Shown here one piece after another: positions 42,011 to 52,792 of a stretch of 64,000 bases of DNA. The notes below the pieces were generated by a model, which saw only the letters and a list, made by a program, of their open reading frames with translations, made no database searches and was not told where the DNA came from. Both the position numbers and the translations under genes were made by a program. Source of the stretch: Pseudoduganella armeniaca. GTDB lineage: Bacteria; Pseudomonadota; Gammaproteobacteria; Burkholderiales; Burkholderiaceae_D. Location: positions 1,984,001 to 2,048,000 of the forward strand of contig NZ_CP028324.1 in NCBI RefSeq assembly GCF_003028855.1, given 5' to 3'. Position 1 is the stretch's first letter. The number at the start of each line of letters is the position of its first letter.

Positions 42011-43189
42011 ATGAAATCCTCCGCCGCATTACTGGCCCTGGCCACCGGCGCCTTTGCCATCGGCACCACCGAATTTGCGCCCATGGGGCTGCTGCCGGTG
42101 ATTGCCGACGGCGTCAAGGTCAGCATTCCCACCGCTGGCATGCTCGTGTCCGCCTACGCGATCGGCGTGATGGTTGGTGCGCCGGTGATGACGCTGCTGT
42201 TCAGCCGCTTCGGCAAACGGGCGGCGCTGATATCGCTGATGCTGATCTTCACGGTCGGCAACCTGTTGTCGGCGTTCGCCCCCAGCTATACCACCTTGCT
42301 GCTGTCGCGTCTGATCACCAGCCTCAACCATGGCGCCTTCTTCGGCATCGGCGCCGTCGTCGCCGCCAGCGTGGTGCCGAAAGAGAAGCAGGCCAGTGCC
42401 ATCGCGGCCATGTTCATGGGCCTGACGGTCGCCAACGTCGGCGGCGTGCCGGCCGCCACCTGGATCGGCCAGCAGGTCGGCTGGCGCCTGGCCTTCGGCG
42501 GCACCGCGATGCTGGGCCTGGTCACCATCGGCGCGCTGTGGCTGGCGTTGCCCAAGGGTGCAGCGGGCACACGGCCGGACGTGCGCCGCGAGCTGAAGGT
42601 GCTGACCAGCCGCGAGGTGCTGCTGGCGATGGGCACCACCGTGCTGGGCTCGGGCGCCATGTTCGCGCTCTACACCTATGTGGCGCCGATGCTGGCTGAC
42701 ATCACCCATGCGAGCCCGGGCTTCGTGGCGTTCGCCCTGGTGCTGATCGGTATCGGCTTTACGCTGGGTAACAGCCTGGGCGGCCGCCTGGCCGACTGGT
42801 CGCTGGACGGCGCCACCAAGCTGATCCTCGCCGCGCTGGCCGTCGTCATGGTGCTGCTGCCGCTGCTGATGAAGACCCATGTCGGCGCCGCCATCGGCCT
42901 GGTCGCCTGGGGCGCTGCGGCCTTCGGCATCGTGCCGCCGGTGCAGATGCGCGTGATGCAGGCTGCCGCCCAGGCGCCTGGCCTGGCGTCGTCGGTCAAC
43001 GTCGGCGCCTTCAACCTCGGTAATGCGGTCGGCGCGGCCCTCGGCGGCGTGGTCATCGGCCAGGGTCTGGGTTATGCCGCCGTACCGTTGGTGGGCGCGG
43101 CGCTCGCTGCCGGTGCTCTCGCCCTGGTCTGGATCGGCAACGCCGGCCGCCAGCGCGCTGCGGCCCGCACTTCCGCTTCTTCCATCTGA
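42011..43189 (+). CDS. MFS transporter (AraJ/YdhP-like)
   Basis: 392 residues, about twelve membrane segments. The N-terminus (LLALATGAFAIGTTEFAPMG) and the block ITSLNHGAFFGIGAVVAAS are typical of the AraJ/YdhP sugar-efflux-type exporters. AAGGAGTT precedes the ATG. An aldo-keto reductase gene follows after 20 bases, probably in one operon. Its likely regulator upstream is a pseudogene. Confidence 0.9.
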   Translation: MKSSAALLALATGAFAIGTTEFAPMGLLPVIADGVKVSIPTAGMLVSAYAIGVMVGAPVMTLLFSRFGKRAALISLMLIFTVGNLLSAFAPSYTTLLLSRLITSLNHGAFFGIGAVVAASVVPKEKQASAIAAMFMGLTVANVGGVPAATWIGQQVGWRLAFGGTAMLGLVTIGALWLALPKGAAGTRPDVRRELKVLTSREVLLAMGTTVLGSGAMFALYTYVAPMLADITHASPGFVAFALVLIGIGFTLGNSLGGRLADWSLDGATKLILAALAVVMVLLPLLMKTHVGAAIGLVAWGAAAFGIVPPVQMRVMQAAAQAPGLASSVNVGAFNLGNAVGAALGGVVIGQGLGYAAVPLVGAALAAGALALVWIGNAGRQRAAARTSASSI

Positions 43190-43209
43190 TTTGAACAAGG
43201 ATTTTCATC

Positions 43210-44016
43210 ATGAGCAGCATTCCGTCCTTTGGCGTTGGCACCTTCCGCCTGACCGGCCAGACCGTCATCGACGCGGTGTCGACTGCGCTGGAACTCGGCT
43301 ACCGCGCGGTGGACACGGCGCAGATCTACGGCAACGAAGCCGAAATCGGCCAGGCCGTGGCAGCGAGCGGCGTGCCGCGCTCCGAGCTGTTCCTGACAAC
43401 CAAGATCTGGACCGCCAACTATTCGAGAAGCCAGCTCGTTGCCAGCCTGCGCGCAAGCCTGGAGAAACTGCGCACCGGCTATGTCGACCTGACCCTGATC
43501 CACTGGCCGGCGCCCGGCAATGGCGTCGAGCTGCCGGAATACATGGAAGCGCTGGCCGAGGCCAAAGCGCTGGGCCTGACGCGCCAGATCGGCATCTCCA
43601 ACTTCAACATCGCCCTGACGCGGCAGGCCATCGACGTGGTCGGAGTGGGCGAGATCGCCACCAACCAGATCGAATTGAGTCCATATCTGCAGGGCCGCAC
43701 GCTGGCCGCCTTCCTGAAAGAGCAGGGCATTACCGTCACTTCCTATATGACGCTGGCCTACGGCAAGGTGCTGGACGATCCGCTGCTGGCGCGCATCGCC
43801 GACAAGCACCAGGCCACCGTGGCCCAGGTGGCGCTGGCCTGGGCGCTGCAGCTGGGCCATGCGGTGATCCCGTCGTCGACGAAGCGCGCGAACCTGGCCA
43901 GCAACCTGCTGGCGCGCGAACTCGTGCTGGACGCCGACGACATGGCGCTGATTGCAACACTGGACCGCAATGGCCGCGAGGTCAGCCCCGAGGGCCTGGC
44001 ACCGGTGTGGGATTGA
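43210..44016 (+). CDS. dkgB: Aldo-keto reductase, 2,5-diketo-gluconate reductase type
   Basis: 268 residues of the AKR fold with the catalytic tetrad in place: Asp and Tyr in GYRAVDTAQIYGNE, Lys in TTKIW and His in LIHWPAP. IGISNFN, NQIELSPYLQ and IPSSTKR are cofactor-side blocks. It matches DkgB most closely. It probably reduces small dicarbonyls with NADPH. It is co-directional with the AraJ-like MFS gene. Confidence 0.88.
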   Translation: MSSIPSFGVGTFRLTGQTVIDAVSTALELGYRAVDTAQIYGNEAEIGQAVAASGVPRSELFLTTKIWTANYSRSQLVASLRASLEKLRTGYVDLTLIHWPAPGNGVELPEYMEALAEAKALGLTRQIGISNFNIALTRQAIDVVGVGEIATNQIELSPYLQGRTLAAFLKEQGITVTSYMTLAYGKVLDDPLLARIADKHQATVAQVALAWALQLGHAVIPSSTKRANLASNLLARELVLDADDMALIATLDRNGREVSPEGLAPVWD

Positions 44017-44347
44017 GCACGGACATCCTGTCCTCACCGCCAGAGGCGGCGTTGCGGACCATTGGCATGAACCATGTCGGCCTGCACTTGCGCCGCGATA
44101 GCCAAACGTATGCCCGTGCCGAACGATCCGATGGCCGCGCATTCGCGTTCGCGGCACGGTTGCCGCACGCAATGCAGAGGGCGTCAGGTAAGGAATAGGC
44201 CGAATGACGGGAACCTTCATTACCGGCGCCAACTGCTACTATAGCGCCGGTTCGGCGGCCGCGGCATACCCCGGTCACCGACGACATCCTGAACAATATG
44301 CGGGCCCTACTGACCGGCCTGTGCCAGCGAAAGCGAGGAAGCGTACC
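44017..44347. other. Intergenic region without gene
   Basis: About 330 bases. A TACTATAG box near 44234 could be the -10 of the oxidoreductase promoter. No coding potential or repeat was recognised. Confidence 0.4.
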
Positions 44348-45406
44348 ATGCAGCAGTATTCAGTCGGACTCATTGGCTATGGCCTGGGCGGTGCTACTTT
44401 TCACGCGCCGGTGATCGCCGCCGTGCCCGGGCTGCGGCTGGCCCGGATCGCCAGCCGCAGCGCGCGCGCCGAGACACTGGGTGCCTACCCCGGCGTACAG
44501 CTGGACGACACGCCACAAGCGATGCTGGACGACCCCGCCATTGCGCTGGTCGTGGTGTGCACCCCGAATTTCAGCCATTACGCGCTGGCCAAGGCCGCGC
44601 TGCTGGCCGGCAAGCATGTGGTGGTGGACAAGCCGTTCGTGCTGTCTTCGGCCGAGGGCGACGAGCTGGTCGCCCTGGCGCGGCAACAAGGCGTGCAGCT
44701 GAGCGTTTTTCAGAACCGCCGCTGGGATGGCGATTTCCTGACGCTGCGCCAGGTGGTGACATCGGGCGAACTGGGTGCGGTCCATACCTACCGCGCGCAT
44801 TTCGACCGCTATGCGCCGCAAGTGAAGGCGCGCTGGAAAGAAGGGGCGCAGCCCGGCGCTGGCGTGCTGTGGGACCTGGGCTCGCACCTGATCGACCAGG
44901 CGCTGGTTCTGTTCGGCATGCCACGCTCGGTCACTGCGCACCTGTCGAAGCAGCGCGACGGCGCCCAGGTGGAAGATGCCTTCGAGCTGGTACTCGATTT
45001 TGGCGCCACCAAAGCCGTACTGCATGCGGGCGCGCTGGTGCGCGAACCCGGTCCGCGCTACCAGGTGCACGGCACGCAGGGCAGTTTCGTCAAGCACGGC
45101 ATCGATCCCCAGGAAGCCGCACTGAAGCTGGGCAGCCGGCCGGGCGATGCCGGCTGGGGCCACGATGCGCCGGCCGACTGGGGGACGATCATCGCAGCCG
45201 ACGGCTCGCGCCGCACGGTCGAAACCATTCCGGGTGCCTACGAGGCGTTCTATCGCGGCATTTACCACGCCGTCGCCGATGGCGCGCAGGTGCCCGTGAA
45301 GCCGGAAGAAGCAGTGGACGTGGTGCGGGTGATCGAGCTCGCGCTGCGCAGCCACCACGAACGCAGGACGATCGATGTCACGGGAGGAGAACGCAGTGCA
45401 GGATGA
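44348..45406 (+). CDS. Gfo/Idh/MocA-family oxidoreductase
   Basis: 352 residues. It has an N-terminal NAD-binding fold (VGLIGYGLGGATFHAPVI), the family motif VDKPFVL with the conserved Lys, and FQNRRWDGDFLTLRQV followed by GVLWDLGSHLIDQAL with the catalytic-type His. It probably oxidises or reduces a sugar or polyol and resembles the YdgJ/YhhX-type members. GAGGAAG precedes the ATG. Its end overlaps the UPF0303 gene. Confidence 0.9.
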   Translation: MQQYSVGLIGYGLGGATFHAPVIAAVPGLRLARIASRSARAETLGAYPGVQLDDTPQAMLDDPAIALVVVCTPNFSHYALAKAALLAGKHVVVDKPFVLSSAEGDELVALARQQGVQLSVFQNRRWDGDFLTLRQVVTSGELGAVHTYRAHFDRYAPQVKARWKEGAQPGAGVLWDLGSHLIDQALVLFGMPRSVTAHLSKQRDGAQVEDAFELVLDFGATKAVLHAGALVREPGPRYQVHGTQGSFVKHGIDPQEAALKLGSRPGDAGWGHDAPADWGTIIAADGSRRTVETIPGAYEAFYRGIYHAVADGAQVPVKPEEAVDVVRVIELALRSHHERRTIDVTGGERSAG

Positions 45407-45875
45407 TTACGCAACCCTGTTGAAGGAGCTCGAGAACGAAGAACAGCAGTTGCAGTTCGACGCGTTCTCGAATGCGGATGCACTGCGGCTCGGCAGCGCG
45501 CTCGTCGAGCGTGCCGGCGCACTGGGCAAGGCCGTAACGGTCGACATTACGCGCAATGGACACCAGCTGTTCCATCACGCCATGGATGGCACGTCGCCCG
45601 ACAATGCCAACTGGATACGTCGCAAGAACAACGTGGTGCAGCGGTTCGGCCGCAGCTCCTGGCACGTGGGCACACGCTACCGCAGCAAAGGCAAATCGTT
45701 CGAGGCCGACAGCGGCCTCGATAGTGCGGACTTCGCCGCACATGGCGGGGCATTCCCGCTCGCCCTTCGCGGCACGGGCGTGATCGGCACGGTCACGGTA
45801 TCCGGCCTGCCGCAACAGGAAGACCATGAGCTGGTGACGCGGGTCTTGCGCGAATACCTGGATACGCTGCGATAA
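45396..45875 (+). CDS. UPF0303 / HbpS-like heme-degrading-domain protein
   Basis: 159 residues from the GTG at 45396, which has GGGAGGAG seven bases upstream. An ATG at 45375 lacks such a site. The family pattern is clear: LRLGSALVERAGALGKAVTV, DITRNGHQLFHHAMDG, WIRRKNNVVQRFGRSSW, GVIGTVTVSGLPQQEDHELV. Members bind heme or act with oxidoreductases; the exact role is unknown. It overlaps the upstream oxidoreductase by 11 bases. The stop TAA is part of the left flank of the small IS1595-derived element. Confidence 0.85.
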   Translation: MQDDYATLLKELENEEQQLQFDAFSNADALRLGSALVERAGALGKAVTVDITRNGHQLFHHAMDGTSPDNANWIRRKNNVVQRFGRSSWHVGTRYRSKGKSFEADSGLDSADFAAHGGAFPLALRGTGVIGTVTVSGLPQQEDHELVTRVLREYLDTLR

Positions 45876-45880
45876 GCGTG

Positions 45881-46220
45881 GGCGCTGTGCCCCGAGCCCA
45901 ATGAAGTAGCCTGCTGGCATCGCCCCTGGCGGTCGACACCATGGCGGTACAGCCGTTCGCCCTGGCAATGAGGACAGCGGCGCATCCGGTTCCCACGCGC
46001 CTCGATGATGGCAAGGCAATCCGCCAGCGACTTGCAGCGGTCTAACATCTCGCGCAGCTCGTCGACCTGCTTGCCGGTCAGTTCAACCAGCAGTTGTCGC
46101 ACCTGCGCCTGCATTGCCTGGAATTGCCGCGAGTCCATGGTTCCTCCCGTTCAGTTCAGCTGACTGATGGGTAAGACCGTGGTTGAGCTGGAAAGTTCAT
46201 TGGGACCGGGGCCCAGCGCC
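45881..46220 (-). mobile_element. 340-bp internally deleted IS1595-family derivative
   Basis: Both ends carry the 25-base inverted repeat of the full element at 18274-19375 (45881-45905 and 46196-46220). Between them only the transposase N-terminus and the extreme 3' end remain, joined by a deletion of about 760 bases. The flanking octamers TAAGCGTG and TAAGCGCT match at six of eight positions, so it is an old or imperfect duplication. It has the form of a non-autonomous miniature element. Confidence 0.85.
45937..46138 (-). pseudogene. Transposase N-terminal fragment
   Basis: About 67 codons from the ATG at 46138 (MDSRQFQAMQAQVRQLLVEL onward) up to CPHCQGERLYRHG, after which the deletion junction is reached. 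It is useful as a reference: it shows the reading frame lost in the copy at 18355. Confidence 0.85.
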
Positions 46221-46289
46221 TAAGCGCTGCAGCCCGCGCTCCCGCGCTCCCGCGCCCGGCGGCGCGGAAGCGGGACCGGACCGTTGCGG

Positions 46290-47552
46290 TTACAACACCC
46301 CGGCCGCCCGCAGCGCCGCGATATCCTCGGCCGTGTGCCCCAGCAGCTCCCCCAGCACCTCGTCGGTATGCTGGCCCAGCGTGGGCGGCGCCGTGCGCAC
46401 GTCGGCGGGGGAGGCCGACAGGCGCATCGGGCTGCGCACCAGCTTCGTGCTGCCGGCCGTCGGGTGGGGTACCTCGACGACCATGCCGCGCGCCTGCACC
46501 TGCGGATTCTTGTAGACGTCGTCCAGGTCGTTGATCGGGCCGCATGGCACGTTGACGGCCTCCAGCAGCGCGATCCATTCGTCCCTTGTTTTCGTTGCCA
46601 CCATCTCGGCCAGGATCGGCACCAGGATGTCGCGGTTCTGCACGCGCAGCGGGTTGGTCACGAAGCGCGGGTCCGTCGCCAGTTCGGGGCGGCCGCCGGC
46701 CTCGACGAACTTGACGTACTGGCCGTCATTGCCGGTGGCGACGATGATGTGGCCGTCCGCGCAGGCAAACGTCTGGTACGGCACGATATTCGGGTGGGCA
46801 TTGCCCCAGCGCTTGGGCGCCTTGCCGCTGTTCAGGTAGTTGCTGCCCATATTGGCCAGCATCGCCACCTGCACGTCCAGCAGCGCCATATCGATGTACT
46901 GGCCTTCCCCGGTGCGGTCGCGGTGGATCAGCGCGGCCTGGACGGCGATGGTGGCGTACATGCCCGTCATCAGGTCGCACAGCGCCACGCCGGCCTTTTG
47001 CGGGCCGCCGCCGGGCAGGTCGTCGCGCTCGCCCGTCACGCTCATCAGGCCGCCCATGCCCTGGATCAGGAAATCGTAGCCGGCCCGGTGGGCGTAGGGG
47101 CCGTCCTGGCCGAAGCCCGTCACGGAGCAGTAGACGATATCGGGCTTGACGGCCTTCAGCGACTCGTAGTCGAGGCCATAGCGCTTGAGCTGGCCCACCT
47201 TGTAGTTCTCCAGCACCACGTCCGACTGCGCGGCCAGCGCACGGATCAGGGCCTGGCCCTGTTCGGTCGAGATGTCGACGGTAACGGAGCGCTTGCCGCG
47301 GTTCGCGGCCAGGTAATAGGCGGCCTCGCGCGTGTCGCGGCCTTCCGCGTCCTTGGCGTACGGCGGGCCCCAGGCGCGCGTGTCGTCGCCGGCGCCGGGG
47401 CGCTCGATCTTGATGACGTCGGCGCCCAGGTCCGCCAGGTTCTGCGAGCACCAGGGGCCGGCCAGCACGCGCGACAGGTCGAGCACGCGGATGTGGCCCA
47501 GGGCCGCCGGCCGCTGTTCTTGCGAGGGTGCCGGAGTGGAAATGGTTTGCAT
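46290..47552 (-). CDS. CaiB/BaiF-type (class III) CoA-transferase
   Basis: 420 residues. Family blocks: GHIRVLDLSRVLAGPWCSQN, LADLGADVIKIERPGAGDDT, NRGKRSVTVD, VLENYKVG, GYDFLIQGMGGLMSVTG, and ALCDLMTGMYA containing the catalytic Asp. It transfers CoA between carboxylic acids; substrates are unknown. The start at 47552 gives the family-like N-terminus. It is divergent from the phosphodiesterase gene. Confidence 0.92.
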   Translation of the reverse strand: MQTISTPAPSQEQRPAALGHIRVLDLSRVLAGPWCSQNLADLGADVIKIERPGAGDDTRAWGPPYAKDAEGRDTREAAYYLAANRGKRSVTVDISTEQGQALIRALAAQSDVVLENYKVGQLKRYGLDYESLKAVKPDIVYCSVTGFGQDGPYAHRAGYDFLIQGMGGLMSVTGERDDLPGGGPQKAGVALCDLMTGMYATIAVQAALIHRDRTGEGQYIDMALLDVQVAMLANMGSNYLNSGKAPKRWGNAHPNIVPYQTFACADGHIIVATGNDGQYVKFVEAGGRPELATDPRFVTNPLRVQNRDILVPILAEMVATKTRDEWIALLEAVNVPCGPINDLDDVYKNPQVQARGMVVEVPHPTAGSTKLVRSPMRLSASPADVRTAPPTLGQHTDEVLGELLGHTAEDIAALRAAGVL

Positions 47553-47631
47553 CGATGGTCTCGTTGTTGTTCGAAGGGCCACAGCTTAGCCTATCTGTAC
47601 CCCGGCATCCACTCATGCTACTGTTATAGCC

Positions 47632-48375
47632 ATGTGGCCCTATCCGACAATGATCGCCCACCGGGGCGGTGGCACCACGGCGCCCGAGAACACCCTCGCC
47701 GCGCTGGCGGCCGGGCTGCGCCACGGCTACCACGCCGTCGAGTTCGACGTGATGCTGTCGCGCGATGGGGTCGGCGTGATCATGCACGACCCGGACTTCG
47801 GGCGCACGGTGCCCGGCCCCGGCAGCGTGGCCGCAACCGATGCGGCCGACCTGGCCGCGCTCGACGCCGGCAGCTGGTTCGGCCCCGAGCACGCCGGCGA
47901 GCCGGTGCCCCTGTTCGTGCCATTTGCCGAATACTGCAAGGGCCACGACATCTGGATGAACATCGAGATCAAGCCGGCGCCGGGGCACGACGTGGCGACC
48001 GGCCGCTGGGTGGCGGACACGGTGCGCCAGCTGTTCGCGGACGAAAGCGACCAGGCCCGGCTGCCGCTGCTGTCGTCCTTCAGCGCGGCCGCGTTGCGCG
48101 CGGCCCGCGCCGCCGCGCCCGGGCTGCCGCGCGCGCTGGCGTTCGGCGCACTGCCGCCGGACTGGGAAGGCCAGGCGCGCGAACTGGGCGTGCTGTCGGT
48201 CCACGTCGACCACAACGAATTGACGCCCGCGTTGGCGCAAGCCGTCAAGGCGGCCGGTTTCGGCCTGTTCTGCTATACCGTCAACGATCCGGTGCGGGCG
48301 CGCCAGCTGCTGGGCTGGGGCGTCGACGCCATCTGCACCGACCGGATCGACCTGCTGCCGGCCGATTTTCGCTGA
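47632..48375 (+). CDS. ugpQ: Glycerophosphodiester phosphodiesterase
   Basis: 247 residues, cytoplasmic (no signal). Active-site blocks: IAHRGGGTTAPENT (His and Glu), VEFDVMLSRDGVGVIMHDP (Glu, Asp, His), NIEIKP, and the end CYTVND, GVDAICTDR. The size and lack of signal fit UgpQ. It hydrolyses glycerophosphodiesters to glycerol-3-phosphate and an alcohol. Confidence 0.92.
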   Translation: MWPYPTMIAHRGGGTTAPENTLAALAAGLRHGYHAVEFDVMLSRDGVGVIMHDPDFGRTVPGPGSVAATDAADLAALDAGSWFGPEHAGEPVPLFVPFAEYCKGHDIWMNIEIKPAPGHDVATGRWVADTVRQLFADESDQARLPLLSSFSAAALRAARAAAPGLPRALAFGALPPDWEGQARELGVLSVHVDHNELTPALAQAVKAAGFGLFCYTVNDPVRARQLLGWGVDAICTDRIDLLPADFR

Positions 48376-48423
48376 GCCTGCAACGACCAGGCAGCCGCCG
48401 CCCGGGCGGGCAGTGGTATACCG

Positions 48424-48429
48424 TATAAT
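48424..48429 (+). promoter_or_regulatory. -10 box of alaS
   Basis: A perfect TATAAT about 43 bases before the alaS start. No good -35 at the normal distance, so this is likely but incomplete evidence. Confidence 0.5.
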
Positions 48430-48471
48430 CAGCCTTTTGCCAAATTCGCCTGGTTCTACCGCCAACACGAC

Positions 48472-51081
<2,610 letters not shown>

Positions 51082-51101
51082 GGCTCGCTGCGACGCAACG
51101 G

Positions 51102-51127
51102 AAGGCGGCTTCGGCCGCCTTTTTTTA
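51102..51127 (+). terminator. Terminator of alaS
   Basis: Stem AAGGCGGC-TTCG-GCCGCCTT followed by TTTTT, about 20 bases after the stop codon. A UUCG tetraloop strengthens it. Confidence 0.9.
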
Positions 51128-51286
51128 TCGCCGTTATCGTGGGGTTTCAGTCGTGCCTGCAATCTCCCCAGCACCACCCGGGTGCGGCGGCGCACCGCGA
51201 TGGCGCAGTGCGTCAGCGGGGGTTTTTGGTCTATACTCCGCACCTTGCGCGTCAGATCAAGGACTCATTGTCTTACTTGATACTGG

Positions 51287-51304
51287 CGTTGCAATTTTGC
51301 AACG
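51287..51304. promoter_or_regulatory. 18-bp perfect palindrome upstream of the TusA-like gene
   Basis: CGTTGCAATTTTGCAACG: eight-base perfect arms around TT, about 90 bases before the TusA-like start. It is too short in T after it to be a terminator. A dimeric regulator site is possible. Confidence 0.35.
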
Positions 51305-51391
51305 ACTAATGAACAATTTTGGTGCAGTGCGTCACGGCGGGGAAATTGGAGTAGACTGTGGCGACTCTGCACAAAAATTGGCGAGAATCTG

Positions 51392-51649
51392 ATGAGCGAA
51401 ACTCTACTCGAAACCGAAATCATGGAATTTCATAAGGAACTCGATGCACGCGGTTTGAATTGCCCGCTGCCGATCCTGAAGGCGAAGAAAGCCCTGGCCG
51501 AACTGGAAAGCGGACAGGTGCTGCGTATCATGGCAACCGACCCTGGTTCCGTGCGCGACTTCCAGGCCTTTGCCAAGCAGACGGGTAACCCGCTGCTGTC
51601 GCATGTCCAGCATGGCGCGGAATTCACGTTCCTGATGCAACGAAAATAA
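51392..51649 (+). CDS. TusA/SirA/YedF-family sulfur carrier
   Basis: 85 residues with the family signature LDARGLNCPLPILKAKKALA, including the reactive Cys, and the C-terminal VQHGAEFTFLMQRK. It carries persulfide sulfur to acceptors in tRNA thiolation or sulfur metabolism. The start may be at 51392 or at the internal ATG 51422; neither has a strong ribosome site. Confidence 0.88.
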   Translation: MSETLLETEIMEFHKELDARGLNCPLPILKAKKALAELESGQVLRIMATDPGSVRDFQAFAKQTGNPLLSHVQHGAEFTFLMQRK

Positions 51650-51789
51650 TGACGCGCAGCGTCGCGCGCAGGCGCGGCCAGTCAGCGTAGCGTCGGTGGA
51701 GCGGGCTGCGTGGTAGCGGCAGGCAGGCAGAGCATGAACCGCGCGCTCACCGATGGGGCTGTTTTCCGGCTACCCAGCACGAAAAAAAC

Positions 51790-51828
51790 AAGGACAGTTC
51801 TGAGAATGAACTGTCCTTTGTCGTTTTA
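51790..51828 (+). terminator. Terminator-like hairpin
   Basis: Eleven-base perfect arms AAGGACAGTTC/GAACTGTCCTT with a seven-base loop, then TGTCGTTTT. The T-run is interrupted, so it is a probable but imperfect terminator. Confidence 0.6.
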
Positions 51829-51894
51829 GAGCGCTACCACTAACAAAAAATCGCACGATCGTGCTTTAATTCTGTACCAGGCTAGAAATACTCA

Positions 51895-51900
51895 TATAAT
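51895..51900 (+). promoter_or_regulatory. -10 box of etfB
   Basis: Perfect TATAAT 50 bases before the etfB start; the -35 (CTGTAC at 51872-51877) is weak. Confidence 0.5.
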
Positions 51901-51949
51901 CTAGCCCACATTTTTACTATCACCACTCTCACTTTTCCAAAGGCATCCC

Positions 51950-52699
51950 ATGAAAGTCCTGGTACCTGTCAAACGCGTGGTCGACTACAACGTCAAGGTG
52001 CGCGTCAAGTCCGACGGCACTGGCGTCGATATCGCCAACGTCAAAATGTCGATGAATCCGTTCGACGAGATCGCAATGGAAGAAGCGACCCGCCTGAAGG
52101 AAGCGGGCAAGGTGACCGAAGTGGTGGCCGTCTCCTGCGGCGTCACCCAGTGCCAGGAAACCCTGCGCACCGGCATGGCGATCGGCGCCGACCGCGGCAT
52201 CCTGGTCGAGACGACCGCCGACCTGGAGCCGTTGGCCGTGGCCAAGCTGCTCAAGGCGCTGGCCGACAAGGAGCAGCCGCAGCTGATCATCCTGGGCAAG
52301 CAGGCCATCGACGACGACTCCAACCAGACCGGCCAGATGCTGGCGGCCCTGCTGGGTTGGCCGCAGGCGACGTTCGCGTCGAAAGTGGTGCTGGAAGACG
52401 GCAAGGCGACCGTGACCCGCGAAGTGGACGGCGGCCTGGAAACGGTGGCCCTCACCCTGCCGGCCATCGTCACCACCGACCTGCGCCTGAACGAGCCGCG
52501 CTACGTGACGCTGCCGAACATCATGAAGGCGAAGAAGAAGCCGCTGGAAACCGTCAAGCCGGAAGACCTGGGCGTGGACGTGGCGCCGCGCCTGAAGACG
52601 CTGAAGGTCGTCGAGCCGGCCAAGCGTTCCGCCGGCATCAAGGTACCGGACGTCGCAACGCTGGTGTCGAAGCTGCGCACCGAAGCCAAAGTTATCTAA
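51950..52699 (+). CDS. etfB: Electron transfer flavoprotein, beta subunit
   Basis: 249 residues: MKVLVPVKRVVDYNVKVRVK, MSMNPFDEIAMEEATRLKEA, IILGKQAIDDDSNQTGQMLA (nucleotide site) and the ETF-beta signature in TTDLRLNEPRYVTLPNIMKA. With EtfA it accepts electrons from acyl-CoA dehydrogenases and passes them to the quinone pool. Confidence 0.96.
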   Translation: MKVLVPVKRVVDYNVKVRVKSDGTGVDIANVKMSMNPFDEIAMEEATRLKEAGKVTEVVAVSCGVTQCQETLRTGMAIGADRGILVETTADLEPLAVAKLLKALADKEQPQLIILGKQAIDDDSNQTGQMLAALLGWPQATFASKVVLEDGKATVTREVDGGLETVALTLPAIVTTDLRLNEPRYVTLPNIMKAKKKPLETVKPEDLGVDVAPRLKTLKVVEPAKRSAGIKVPDVATLVSKLRTEAKVI

Positions 52700-52725
52700 A
52701 TATTCCCAGCGGCGCGTGATGCGTT

Positions 52726-52757
52726 GGGGACTGTCCCCGCACGGGGACTGTCCCCGG
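52726..52757. repeat. Palindrome pair between etfB and etfA
   Basis: GGGGACTGTCCCC at 52726-52738 and CGGGGACTGTCCCCGG at 52742-52757. Each can fold alone. They belong to the dispersed family and lie inside an operon, where they could affect readthrough or mRNA stability. Confidence 0.75.
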
Positions 52758-52792
52758 TGTTCACCGCCGCAGCCAACAAGGACAAAGAAATC

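Larger units (their letters stand above)
51650..51949 (+). other. Intergenic region with terminator and etfB promoter
   Basis: 300 bases without a gene. It contains the hairpin at 51790-51818 and a TATAAT box at 51895-51900. Confidence 0.5.
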
